Positions 50,963 to 63,400 of a DNA stretch of 64,000 nucleotides are shown piece by piece. Origin of the DNA: Ciborinia camelliae (taxonomy: Eukaryota > Ascomycota > Leotiomycetes > Helotiales > Sclerotiniaceae); contig JANPYM010000006.1 of the NCBI GenBank assembly GCA_025890175.1, positions 554,015 to 618,014 of the forward strand. The letters are read 5' to 3'. Under the pieces are notes generated by a model. It ran no database searches. It was not told where the DNA came from and saw nothing but the letters and a program-made list of their open reading frames with translations. The first letter of the stretch is position 1, and each line of letters starts with the position of its first letter. The translations under genes and the position numbers were made by a program.

Positions 50963-51191
50963 ATCTAATTACTCTACATTATCTTATATGCCAACCTCTT
51001 TGATGGATTGAATCATTCATTGATTGTAATATCCATCCCACCAACATTGTCTATCCTATCCATACACCCAGTTCTCCAAACTCCTTTACTTTACTTTTCT
51101 TTACTTTTCTTTTCTCTTCTCTTCTCTTCTCTACTTCCTCTTCAATATACCACTTTCTCTGTATTGTTTCGCATACAAACTTCTATTCGAT

Positions 51192-52563
51192 ATGGCTGAT
51201 TTGATTACTACCAAGCTGAATCCTGATACTCAGCTTATTCTTGTAACTACCTACCCAAGCATCCCGCGCCTGTGCTTATAGCTAATCATATCATAGGATC
51301 AACCTTTCCTCCGACTCCCACTCGATTTACTCCGCAAGAACTTTAAGGTCGCTCACTTCAACGTCGAAAAAGAAAGTACAAGTGTAAAGGCAGCTCTCAG
51401 AGAGACCGCAGATGCTTCCCTAAATGCAAACGCATCTCCAGATGATGTTCTCAAAAATGTCGACTCAATGTTGGCTCGAATGAGGGGTTTAAAGAGGAAG
51501 CTGAACGCATGTGCAGAAGAGGAAATGAGACTACAACAACAATCTCACGCTAGAATAAGATATTTGAGCTCCTTATATGACATGAAGAGTCTGGAGGATG
51601 TAAAATATGAAGAATGGAGCAGAACACGACTGGATCGTTTATTGGTGGATTACCTTCTGCGAAACGGATACAAGGAAAGTGCTATATCTTTGGCGAAAGA
51701 GAAGAACATTGAACAGCTGGTGGATATTGAAACATTTATACAAATGAGTAAGATAAGAGATAGTATATTCAAAGGCAAAGTTGCCGATGCACTATCATGG
51801 TGTTCGGAGAATAAGAAAGAGCTCCGGAAGATGGAGGTAAGGATTCAGGACGCAGGCTTTCATACATGTGCTGATAACTTGTTCAGAGTAATCTCGAGTT
51901 CATGCTCCGTTTTCAGCAATATATCGAGTTGGTAAGAACACAAGATCAAGTGAAGCTGGTTGACTCGATTACACATGCGAAAAAATATCTTTTACCTTTC
52001 AAGGAAAGCTACCCGAAAGAAATACAACAAGTTTGTGGACTTCTAGCATTTTCTCCTGGCACACGAGTATCTGGTTATAATGTATGTTAATCTCTCGACG
52101 AGATTCCACTTTTCTAACATTTCCTCAGCAATTATACAGCCCAGCCCGCTGGACAGAACTCGCCGAACTTTTCACAGAAACACACAACAGCTTGTTAGGT
52201 CTTCCATCAGTACCACTCCTACACGTCGCACTGTCTGCGGGGCTATCTGCACTCAAAACACCCACCTGTCACTCAAAGCACATATCCTCCATCTCCCCAA
52301 CTTCCTCCTCCTCAGCCACCACATCCGTCTGTCCCATCTGCAGCCTGGAGCTCAACGACCTTGCTCGAAACGTTCCATATGCACAACATACCAAGAGTCA
52401 CGTAGAAAGTGACCTGGTTTTACTACCCAACGGTTGTGTTTATGGATTACAGCGGCTTGAAGAGCATAGTCGAAAGGCGGGCTTGAGTGATGATAAGATT
52501 AAGGATCTGAGGACTGGTGAGGTGTATGATCGTGAGAGGCTTAAGAAAGTCTACATATCATGA
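51192..52563 (+). CDS. FYV10: FYV10/GID9 (MAEA), GID/CTLH E3 ligase subunit
   Basis: One of the two RING-like subunits of the GID/CTLH ubiquitin ligase, which in yeast targets gluconeogenic enzymes for degradation. Exons 51192-51242, 51297-51836, 51887-52081 and 52129-52563, with 47-54-nt GT-AG introns, give 406 aa. A LisH motif lies at about 127-160 ([19 protein letters not shown]). The CTLH segment (about 168-225) and CRA region follow, with [17 protein letters not shown] restored across intron 2. The degenerate RING at about 330-370 has [19 protein letters not shown], then HTKSHVE, and LLPNGCVYG, the standard Gid9 form that lacks some zinc ligands. The start was chosen because [11 protein letters not shown] begins a 17-codon exon whose donor matches the acceptor in phase. 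The protein is cytosolic or nuclear. Confidence 0.96.
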
Positions 52564-52890
52564 TGGGGGTGGTGGTTGAGTGAATTGAATAATGAATACG
52601 CTCATCCTCGAGCTTCATACCGTGGACTTTTAGCCAGTTCTTATAGTACCAATATACAAACTCGTATACTCTCAAGAAAATAGGTTCATTCTCTTCAAGA
52701 TGCTCGAGCTCAGCTCAGCTCAGCGTGCCTCAAAATGTGTAGATTGTTCTCCGTAGTAGAAGAATTTGTTTCTCATCTATCCTGTTATGTTCTGTTCTGT
52801 TTGATCTAGCATTGTAGTATAGATAGACCCGACCGGGGTTTTTATAGACGGAAATTGCAATTGCAAGGGTGGAAAGTAATGTCTTGAGCA

Positions 52891-52896
52891 AATAAA
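52891..52896 (+). terminator. AATAAA polyadenylation signal
   Basis: AATAAA 328 bases past the FYV10 stop. This gives a longish 3' UTR, so another signal may be used. Confidence 0.25.
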
Positions 52897-52900
52897 TCAT

Positions 52901-52932
52901 CTTTCGTCTTTCGTCTTTCGTCTTTCGTCTTT
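52901..52932. repeat. (CTTTCGT)n heptamer array
   Basis: Four perfect CTTTCGT units plus a partial fifth, immediately after the AATAAA at 52891. Confidence 0.9.
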
Positions 52933-53036
52933 GAATAGTTGTTTTATTTTATATTGTTGAGTTTTTGTTTTTTGTTTTTCTTTTGTGTTTTTCCTTTGTG
53001 CATGAAGTACTTGAGTAGGTAGATGGGTAGGTAGGG

Positions 53037-53162
53037 ATAGGATGAGGGGGATAGGATGAGGGGGATAGGATGAGGGGGATAGGATGAGGGGGATAGGATG
53101 AGGGGGATAGGATGAGGGGGATAGGATGAGGGGGATAGGATGAGGGGGATAGGATGAGGGGG
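53037..53162. repeat. Nine perfect 14-bp minisatellite units
   Basis: The unit ATAGGATGAGGGGG occurs nine times without a mismatch (126 bp). The perfect match between copies points to recent expansion. It is strongly purine-asymmetric, with no cytosine at all on the plus strand. Confidence 0.97.
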
Positions 53163-53462
53163 ATGAGATTGGATGGGAGTTGAGTACAACTTTGATTTTA
53201 TTCGGGTGCCTAGGTAGGTCTCTAGAAAGCTGCAGTTGGATAGACTTGTGTGTTGGTATTGGTAGGTGAAGGGTAAAGGGTATGGTATAGTTAGTAAAGT
53301 TGGTATACTAGGTAGGTAGGTAGGTAGGTCTTCTACATTCCTTTCCATCCAATTCCTTGTCTTCCAATAGAAAAACAAATACAAAAGGCAAAAGGCAAAA
53401 GATGAGACCCCCTCTCCACTCTCCTCTTCCATTCACCTCGTTCCACCTCGTTCCACCCCACG

Positions 53463-53500
53463 AAATCAAAATCAAAATCAAAATCAAAATCAAAATCAAA
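53463..53500. repeat. (AAATCA)n hexamer array
   Basis: Six tandem AAATCA units in the convergent intergenic region. Confidence 0.9.
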
Positions 53501-53985
53501 CCTCAAGCTTTCTATTCTCTTTCTTATCCTCCTCCTCCTAAATCTAGCTCCTCTCATCTCCTCTCCTCTCCTCTCGCACGTAAATAAGACCTCCCCACCT
53601 CCATCCCTTTAATATCCCATACATATATATACATATATATATACACACTAAATTAAACGAACACCAGAAATCAGTCATCGGCCATCAAGGTAGTTAGGAA
53701 ATCAGCCATCTAGATTCTAGCTTCTAGCTAATTCCCTCCTTCATTAGGTACCTACCTACCTACCTACCTAGGTACTAGGTAGGGAGTTTGAGTTCGAGTT
53801 CATGGTGGGATGGAGATGTATGTGTGTGTATATATATATTAAGGCGAAGGAAGAAAAAGAGGAAAAAGAGGATGAGGAAGAGGATGGCAAAACGAAGGTG
53901 CAGAGCTAAGGCTGGAAATTTGAGGGATATACGTGGATGGATGAAAAGATGAATGAATGAATAAAAGGATAATGATTTGGAGGGG

Positions 53986-54060
53986 CGCAGATATATATTC
54001 GCAGATATATATTCGCAGATATATATTCGCAGATATATATTCGCAGATATATATTCGCAG
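53986..54060. repeat. Five 14-bp minisatellite units
   Basis: The unit CGCAGATATATATT occurs five times perfectly, plus a partial copy. The period, 14 bp, is the same as that of the unrelated array at 53037-53162. Confidence 0.96.
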
Positions 54061-54138
54061 AGGTGAAATTAGCAATCTCAAAGGGAATCTCATATATGAT
54101 GAGTATATTATATGTATAGCATAAAGGAGAAAGATTAG

Positions 54139-54162
54139 CGAGCTCGAGCTCGAGCTCGAGCT
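54139..54162. repeat. (GAGCTC) self-complementary array
   Basis: Four GAGCTC units in tandem. Each is a palindrome, so the whole tract can fold on itself or form a cruciform. Confidence 0.85.
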
Positions 54163-54215
54163 TGAGGGAAGAGGAATTTGATGATTTAGGTTTTAGGTCT
54201 TTATATAAAAAAGAT

Positions 54216-54275
54216 ACTGAGAATGAGAATGAGATTAAGAATGAGGATGAGACTGAGGATGAGGATGGGGATGAG
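54216..54275. repeat. (GARNATGA) purine-rich hexamer array
   Basis: Degenerate GAGAAT and GAGGAT hexamers, a purine-strand counterpart of the AT-YYYY array at 39315-39600. Confidence 0.75.
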
Positions 54276-55239
54276 ACCCCCGAGCGAGGCGATGCAAATG
54301 GGCCAAAAAAGTCCGGTTTCTATACAAGTTATTAAGCTAGCCTGAGGGCTTTGGTATGTATGTATATATGTATATATATATATATGAGGAAGATAGTGAT
54401 AAGATAACGGAGAGGAAGAAGGAGCCAGACAGGCAAGCAGATGGAATGAATGAATATAACAATACAAATCTTCCATCCTCATAGAAGGAAGGATTGAGAA
54501 TTGAAGATTCAAGAATCCAGACAAGTCCAAGGAATTTCACTTTGACGCCGAGATAATACAATACAATGTAACACAACATAATACAACGAACAAGATATCG
54601 AGATCATAAGAATAAAAGTTACAATCATGGATCATCATTATTATCAGCACCTATGTACAAGTTAAGTACCTATTAAATATCTCTCTTCCCCTTCCTTCTT
54701 TCTTTCTTTCTTACTTACTTTCCACCCCACTGGATTGGGATTGGCACCCAAGAATACCATTTCCCTTCCCTTCCCTTCCCTTCCCTTCCTTTACTTCCCG
54801 TGCCATTTTCGTTCGTTTCGACTATGGCTATGTCACCCTTATTCTTATTATCCATCACCAATCCTCATCATGCATGACATAAACATTCATCAGCCCACTC
54901 CACCACCTCCACCTCTACATCCATCTCCCCCTCCCTCCCCCTCCCTCCATCTCCTGCCATTGCACTCCCATCCACTCCACAAACATCCCGATCAAAAACT
55001 TCCCAAAATGACATATGATCTTGCAATCAGTATATAAATGCAACGCCCAACTATGCCTCAAAACAGTTCAACTATTCTTCTCTTTCTTGCTTTTCTTCCA
55101 TATGAATCCCTTCCCCCAAAAACGCCTACGCGATAAAATTGAAAAGGGGGGGTATAAATTGCTTCTCGTCCTTCATCTTACATCTTCATCCTCCACACAC
55201 TCCATCTTTTTAGATATATATTACACTAACCACCAACAC

Positions 55240-57173
55240 CTAAGAAACACTTTCTACGTGACTGCTCCTCTGACTACTACTAGGTATTTTAGCTAACAAG
55301 TCTGGTTCTGGCGGAGGTTCTGTGATGCGGGTATTTTGTGATACACCAGAGTTTAATCGATCCGACTCTGGGATTGTGGCTGGATAGGATATTTCTGGGT
55401 CGGAGACTTGGATATCGAGCTATTTGATCATGTGTTAGTTCATTATTTCCTCGAATGGGTTGAAAATAAGAAGTAAATGTAAATCAACCGAGGAAAAACT
55501 CACACTCATGTATCCCGTTCTCTTCAAGCTCACGATTCTTGGGGCGATTCTTGGAGCGGTTCCCGGTTCCTTTGCCCTCAGCTCCATATCCCTATTCCAT
55601 TCCTCCAGCCACATCTCCAACCTATTCAACCTCGATTTTACTCCCGTCCATCCCAAATCATCCCATACCCAACCCGTCAGTAGCCCCATCACTCCGTCAA
55701 AAATGCTTCGCGCCCCCCAAGGATTGAACGCCGGTATCAATTCACTATTAATCCTCTCTATCAAAGCTCTAAATTCCTGTTCCGTAACACCAGCGGGATC
55801 CAGAATCTCGGGATATAAATTTGAAAAGGTAGGCGCGAGATCACCTTCCAACATCCAATCGCGACGAATGCGTATTATGCGGGTTGTAGTATAGAGAGGT
55901 GATGAGAGTGGAACATGCATATTCATATGTGGAAAACATGGATGTTGGGGACCCCATGCTTCCGTATCATCGCCCTCCCCCGGTTCTATCCCAACTATCG
56001 ATGTACCGTTCGAGGATAGTGGGGGACCGATGCCGCCGGGTAATGATGTATTCGAATCGTTTGCGTGGGGTATTTGTGATGTGCCGGATGCATTATATGG
56101 ATTGGGGGTATTTGGACCGCGTTCGAGATCCGTAGACATATCTGCTTTGCTGAAATCAAAAGAAATGCCCGAGACAGGTGTCGGGGTGAGTTTTCTTCCT
56201 TCCGGTATCCTCCCTGTAAGTCTTTCTAAAGTCGTGGCGACAGTTACAGCAGGCTCTTCCTCCACTGCTCTCCCTTTCCCTTTATCAAGTTTTGGTCCAG
56301 AGGTAGGCGTGGGAAAAGAATCACCGCTTTTTCGACTTCGCGCAAGATCAATGCTTACAGTTCTTGGCAAAGAAATTCGATGGGAACTCAATGAACTCCC
56401 ACTCCTATCAACCTGTAAACTTGCCCTCGTAGATGCGGAATGCCTTAGCTGTCGTTGTTCCGGTAGTGTTAATAATGGATAATCACCTCCAGCACTAGCT
56501 CCCTCTCGCAAATTCGATAGATCAGGATGGTGAAGTGGTATCGCAATAACTGGTCGTACTTCCGGTGGTGACTGATGTCTTTTTGGACTCTGCGGATATG
56601 CTCTTGGGGTTGAATTTGTTGGATTCCACAATCTCGATGTGCTTGGCCTTCTGGGTCTCCCTGTCGTAATACTACCCGAACCAGTACCGGGTCTAAAAGG
56701 ATTTGGGAAAGATTCAGTAGTACTAGGAATTGCGGCAGCACCTGGTAAAGCGTTCCTCCAACTCCACCTCGTTGGACTACTTATTCGAACTTGTGGTTGA
56801 TCGGGATTGGATAGACGTGGGGTCGGTGATGGATATGGAGGTTGATGACTTGGTGATGGAATTCTCGCGTTTCCAATCGCAGAGGGAAGGGCATTGGCTC
56901 GATCGGTGGTTGCTATGGTGGATGAAGATATGGTGATCGGTAGGCTTGATGCGTGCGACGCCGTTGGGACTTTGCGGCCGGATTATTGGCCGCGATTTGT
57001 GATAAGCGTAACTCTCTCTTCTCTTCAACCTCTTCTTCTTCTTCTTCTTGTTGTTGTTGTTCTTGGTGTTCTTTTTCTATTAATATTAATATTATTATTA
57101 TTGGTACTTGATATTTATTTTGACGACCTTGAAGTCGTATTGATATCGAAATTTTGAACTTTGAACCCTTCAA
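55240..57173 (-). CDS. ERF4: ERF4-type subunit of Ras palmitoyltransferase
   Basis: Erf4 partners the DHHC enzyme Erf2 at the ER/Golgi to palmitoylate Ras. The Golgin-A7/ERF4 domain is clear: PQHPCFPHMNMHVPL, RIIRIRRDWMLEGDL, FSNLYPEIL, FNPWGARSIFDGVMGLLTGWVWDD and LNRLEMWLEEWNRDM (coding around 55935-55560). A GT-AG intron at 55420-55503 follows RTGYMS, and the last exon 55419-55240 adds LDIQVSDPEISYP and ends in VESVS. The N-terminal part is long, S/T/P-rich and disordered. The frame is open from 56982 downward but has no ATG, so a first exon must lie upstream; an ATG at 57173 with a donor near 57128 and an acceptor at about 56967 fits in phase but is unproven. Treat the 5' end as unresolved. 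The domain sits nearer the C-terminus than in yeast Erf4. Confidence 0.85.
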
Positions 57174-60100
57174 TTGAGAGGATTCTTCTTGAATGGGGTT
57201 TGGTAATTTGGTAAAGGAATTCGTACGTACTAATGCAATGTGATGTTGATGCAGTCGGATACGGATAGGAGACCTGCAGGAATTGAAGTTCTTGATTCGC
57301 TTGTCGAGTCAAATGTGATGAAATGCCTGATATTTCAGTAAATTTATTCATTTCGAGTTAAGAGAAAGGCTTGAAGATTGGTTGTTCATGTCTTCTGGGT
57401 AGTGGGTAGGAAGGAAGATAGTTTGAATTCTGAATATCTTCAACAAAGTAAAATAAATGTATGTACGGTTTAACACGTTTCAAAGATTCGATATAGTATG
57501 GATGACAGATATCTTTTAAAAGAGAAAAGGAAGACAGAAGACAGCTGAAGAGTAGAGTATAGTATAGTATTGGGAAAAGGGTCAAAATAGAACACTCCCG
57601 TCTAACTGGCTGTGGTCATCAGAGGGGGGATCGGGGGGATCGAGTACAGGAATAGTAATAAGTAGTACAGAATCCACCGACCAAAATTTGAAGCCAAAGA
57701 TGTTGAGAAAAAGTAGAATGAAAGATCAAAACTCAGAAGAAGAAAAAGAATGAAATCTCATCTACAAATCAAACAAGTCCAAAAGGATATATTATCACGT
57801 CACTCACTACCTACCTATAGGATCCCAAATCGCGTCTCTTAATACCTAGGTAAATTATTATTATATGCCGGTACTTCCTTAACCCCAAAACCCTGGATCA
57901 ATAGGTAGGTAGGTAGGTAGGTAGTTGGTTAAATGGCAATTAATTAGTATTTTCATGCCTTGGTATCTCTTTACCTTAGAACACAACAAGATAATGTATA
58001 TCTACTGGATACTCGGTTCGATGATTTTCATCTCCAGAAAGGATATCGTAGGCCCCATACTGTACAAGGAGCACACAACCAACTAAAGCTATAAGTATCA
58101 CCTGAGCCAAGTTATCTCACCTTGATATATTGAAAACCTTAACATAGATCCATAGATCAGCTTCAAGAAACATTGATGTTTGTATTCATTGTTCTAGTAT
58201 ACTACATACTACCTAGGTGGGTAGTAGGTAGTAGGTACGCCGTAGGTACAAAGGCATCCTCGAGGATGCTCTAATATTGATATTATTGATTGGCTAAACA
58301 TAATAATATCAAATATCATCTATGCTAGGTTATGATTGGTTGATATGATCGAAAACAGTTTCCTTTTGTGGGCTTTTATGTCTGGGCGTACGGAGGAGGT
58401 ACAGATTATTACATTTCATGCAGGACCGAAGACCTAGTCACCTAGAAATTAGAATCCTAGATCTATGCTATGTGAATTATGCGTGCCACTGATATGCTAC
58501 TTGTATGTCATTACCATAAATCCATGATTGATGGATTGATGGATTGATAATTTGATACTCGTACATTTGATACACCCCCTTCAAATTTCAATATCATTCT
58601 CATATTATTACATATCTTGAGGAATTCCGAAACTTCTCAAGACTCAAGATCCTTTTGATCTACAGTAGAGACTCTAGAGTAAGAATCACCAAACTCCCGA
58701 CCCGACCCCTCGGAAATGAGCTGAGCCTCGTCCTTCCCGAGTTTACCCCTGAAGCCTCTCGAATCTCGATAGCTCAGAACTCAAGAGTCAATAGATTTAG
58801 CACGCCTAGCGCCTCCTACCTCCTTGGGAAAAAAATGATTTTCTTACACATCAAATTTTCCAAGATTCGAGTATCTCATGAATCTCTTTCGGGCATTTCA
58901 ATTTTCAGCCTTGTTACAATTTACTGTGGAGGGGGGAGGTGATCTAATCGAAATTACTTTTGGGGGTATTATTTATGCCGTATGACGTTGGGATTAGGGG
59001 TTGAGAATTTAGAAGGAGGCACTGACTGAATGCCTAAAAGTCTCACCTATAATTATCTCAATCTCACAGGCTACATACAGGCTACAGCAAGCCTCGCTGA
59101 GGCTAAATCTTTCGACGGGTGTGATAAATTATAATAAATGATATGGATACCGGGCGTAGATCATATGAAATGGGAGTTGGGATACGGTTTATTATATTGA
59201 ATATTTAGCGATGGTAAGGTGATGATCATCATCCACATTTTCCGGCATATCCGATTTCTCTCTGCCAATGCCAGCTACTATGTATCCCGTTTCTCTCGGG
59301 CGAAATTGAAAATGCGTTTACGTACCTGCTGCTACTGTACCTACCTTACCTCTTCCAATCCAACATTTCGCATTTTCCATTTCCCATTCCCCGCCGAATC
59401 TACCTAGTACTTAGCGACAAGTATGTAGTCTAGAAACCTTCTCAATCTTAAACTCACAATAACTAACCTCTATATATATACCAACCAACATACACACAAT
59501 AATCAATATTCTTATCCACCCCATCCCATCCATGATCCATCCCATCATCCCACGCTCAACCCCCGGAACAATGCCCTCTTCCCCCCCTCTCTCTAATGAT
59601 AACACCCGGTCATTATACACACCGGTAGATCATCTAACCTAGTATTGAGCCCTAGAACAGTACTACAAATGAATATCAGCACCGTAGACCCTCCCAGAAG
59701 AATTTTCGAAGCATCTGGATTCCCAGCATACGAAAATCGGATGAAAAGAGATTATTATTGTTATTGCATGTTAAATGATCTATCTGCCGGGCAGATGGTT
59801 TGACGTGATCTTTTTGTATTCGTTGGTTTGTGTTGGTCTTTAGAGTCTAGACTTGTGATATGAATGAGAATGAGAATTCATGTTAGTTACCAAGGAAGAA
59901 AGGAAGAGGGAAGTTATCATATTCAAGGTTCATAGTACACAATATGCATCTAGCAGATAATTAAGTTTCTTCCATTAACGGGAATATCTACTGTATGCCA
60001 TCATAGATATCCCAAGCTCTCTCACCCGAATATTATAAATATGAGTACTGTACTATCCATACGATGGAATATAGCTCATAATAAGTATCGCACATGATGA

Positions 60101-60461
60101 TACATCTTCCAAACTCCCAGCCAGACCCATCCCCATCCACGTTCCAAACCATTTGGAAGAGAATCCCAAGATCTCGTTGTCCATGGGTATAATTAATTGA
60201 TGTCCCTTTTGTATCTGATAATACATATTCTGTCCTGTCGTCCTGTCCTGTCCTAACCTGTTCCTCGGACCCGTAAAACTATGTCAATACCAACACCAAC
60301 ACCAAGACCAATACCAACACCTTCTCCAAACCATAGATATATTGACAAGAAACCCCACCCATCCTGTCAAGCAAACTCTAGGCGTTTACTTTTGCCCCAT
60401 CCATTCATCCAAAAGTTAAACATTAATAAATCACCCTTCCCGCCTCGCTCCACGCACAAAC
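57174..60461. other. Intergenic, no supported gene
   Basis: AT-rich DNA holding the promoter of the ERF4-like gene and the 3' UTR of the DUF4203-like gene. CCTA/TAGG clusters lie near 57810, 57900-57925 and 58210-58240. GATGGATT repeats lie near 58525 and ACCAACACC repeats at 60285-60315. Small frames at 58655-58942 and 59219-59407 show no domain. Confidence 0.5.
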
Positions 60462-63400
60462 TCAAATCATCTTCCTCGCCTCCTCCTGCATCCGTCCCAA
60501 CATCCTCCGATGCAACTCCTCCATCCCACTCCCCCTAACCCTCATCCTCTCATCCCGTCTCTCTTCCCTCTCACTTCTCATCCTCTCCTCCATCGCCCTC
60601 CTTTGCTCCTCCACCTGTCGTCCCTGCCACAAAACGCTTCTCTGCCTCTCCACCCCATCCATCTCCCTCTGTTTTTGAACCTGTAAATCATGCGCTACAC
60701 TTGCTCTCCAACTTGCCAATTGTTGTTCTCTAACCATTGGACTAGCGGCACCGGATTGCCGACGCGGTTGGTGCGAGTTGAAGTTTTTGGGGGGTTGGGT
60801 TAGAGGCTGTTGGATCGATTGACGGATGAGTTCGCGGCGGTGAGAGAGTGGGATGTCGTCGCCGTGTTCCGCGAAAATTGAGGATGATGTGTTTACATGA
60901 TTATTACGTAGCAAAACACGAATTGAACCTGTTTCGCTACCCATTTGTGAAGTAGTGGCAGATTGTACCTGTGAGGGTAAAATTTGGTAGGGCTCAGGAG
61001 TTGGACCCATGGAACGTGAGGAAGGATTGGTAACGGGGAAGTAGGACGCTCTGTTACGTAGCATTGTGTCTCTTTTGCCCATTAAAGTATTGGAACTTTC
61101 AAATGGAGGTGAAATCGACTGAGAAAGGGGTCTTTGCGAAGGTCTAGCTTTCTTCCCTGGTGATTCAACGATTGGCTCCGGAATACTGGGATTTGAAGTG
61201 CTGCGTATTGACCGGTGCAATGCGAGCCCTCCAAATGATTGTTGTGAAGAGTTTTGTGTCAGAAAATCATGGCCATGAATAGAAGAGTCCTCGGGTATTG
61301 TTGCAAAAGGGGTGATATTTGATTGAGTTGAACTTGATCTCGTCAGACCCGGAGAATAGCTTGATTGCTGAGAAGATGATCCTGGTGCAAGCAGAGGAAG
61401 ACCATTATGAGCTGTTTGCTGAAGTGCTTCAACATCCACAGGAGCAGGCAATTCTGTTTTCAGATCCTCGGTAACATCCTCGGAGGTATTCAGTTCTTCC
61501 AATTGAGGAGAGTCTGCATGACCTAAATGTTTCGCCCACTCGTTCGTACGGTAGGACATGACAACTCTCGAAAGCTGCGAAGGTAATCGGTCTTTTGTGA
61601 GGTTTGGAGTTTTAGAGCCAATAGAGGATGTGACAGATGCCTCTGACTTGGATCTTGATTCGCTTCTATTCTCATTATCTGCGAGGTTCTCTGCAGCGGC
61701 GCACTCTATGGTGTTAGCAGCTGGATCCTCGTTTGTTGTCAAAGAGCTCTCTCGTAGAATTGGTTTCTCGGAAAACATTTCGCTTCGGGGAGTATTAAGA
61801 AAATCAGTAGCAACAGCACCCGACTCTGGTCGAAGCTCGGAACTTTGCCTTATACCACACTTTCCGCTGGCAAACTTACTATGTGCACCTTCGGAGATTA
61901 AACTAATTGAGGCCGAAAGGGCCGTCTCTTCGGATGAACTTTCTCGTATTTCAGCTGTCGTCTGCTCAGTTGGTGAAACTAGATTCTGCTCGTTATGTTG
62001 ACTTTCCTCTGCCAAGACTTCTGCGCCAGCCATAGGTGACTCTTGACCAATAAATGATAATCGTATACTTCTAATCTCCGGATCTTCGTCATCACTGAGA
62101 TCATCCACCGTCGCGGCAATAGAACTCCCACGGTCGTTTTCATCGGCATAAGGGATCACTAAATCTTCCGTGCTAATACCTTGCCCTTTGGAATATCTTT
62201 GAAATTCTCTTTTGGATCGAACAGAGAGCCTTTTCAATAATGCTGAGCCACCACTGGATACACGTCTTATTCTTTTATGGTCCGCCGCTAGCTCTTCATC
62301 CGCAAAGGTAGCAATCGAAGAGCCATTATCCTTCAGTTCATCTTCAGGAATTTTAAAAGGAAGATGCACCACTTCTGGTTTAACTGTTATTGCTGGAGTA
62401 GACATTCCATTTGAAATTTGCTGGGAAGTTCGATGTGCTAGGTGGGCTTCTACATCAACGCCAACGATCCACTTTTTCTCTTCGGCCGGAAGTACTTGTG
62501 CTTGGGATCCATAAGATACTTTGCTGAGTTGGTTTGATGGCACAGAACTTTCATTCTCGCTTTGTTCAACTTCGGGCTCGATATCTCGAGCAACGCGTAC
62601 GGTAACTGCTCCATCTTGTCTATCTCCGTTAGGCATAAAAAGCCCTGCTCCATTTGATTGCGTAGGCGAAGACATGTCGGACATCTCAATTTCTTTTTCA
62701 TCGAGCTCCGTGATGGAAGTCACAGTGCTGGGAGGTCCCGGTTTTGAACTTTCCATGTCGCCCACTCCAGAATCTCGTGTTGATTCATCTCCTGATTTAA
62801 CCTTGTCGCCATATATTTTCTCCCATCGTTCTTTTTCTGCGCCATTTTGATCCTCAATCATTCTTCCTACATTTGTTTCCTCCTCTTCTATAGCTCTTGC
62901 GTTTTCCTGTCGCTCTGCCATCCTTTGCGCACGGCGATCTTGGATTACCTTGTGTACCTTCGATTGAGACACTAAACCAGCCAAGAATATAATGAAAATC
63001 GCAGCAATCTCAACACGAATTCCCCTCGTTACAGGATATGTAGTTGCGCCTAGGGGGAACATGTCTTGGTTCAAGTTCCAGAGGTAAGTCCAAAATTCTT
63101 TCAGCCCAGCTCTACTAAAACAATCGATTCCCAAAACGATAGCTGTGGAACCAGCGAATGATATACACACAACCAATCCGTACGTCCTGGTATAATGACT
63201 GAAAGATAATGAGAAAGTGGCAATACTAATTGCTGCAATGAATATCGATTTTCCACTCGTGGAGGTGATTATCCCACCAGCCTTCATCACAAGCAGCCAC
63301 ATGCTGAAGCAAAATCCACCCAAAAAGCATCCAAGACCCTCAGTCATCTCCGTAAATATCAACGAGCATCCTCCAATAATGAGCCCAGGTAGTACAGCTG

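Larger units (their letters stand above)
48920..51191. other. Divergent promoter region of CBF1 and FYV10
   Basis: 2.3 kb between two genes pointing away from each other. It contains a 3 x 16-bp repeat at 50408-50450 beside a CACGTG at 50396-50401, a GGTCTG hexamer array (about 50920-50962), a CCTA cluster (50745-50765) and CT-rich tracts just before the FYV10 start. Small frames at 49179-49547 and 49759-49998 have no support. Confidence 0.55.
52564..55239. other. Convergent, repeat-rich intergenic region
   Basis: It lies between the 3' ends of FYV10 (+) and the ERF4-like gene (-). It is packed with arrays listed separately (52901-52932, 53037-53162, 53463-53500, 53986-54060, 54139-54162, 54216-54275), plus CCTA clusters (53290-53330, 53745-53785) and CCCTTCC runs (54760-54800). 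All open frames are repeat translations. Confidence 0.6.
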
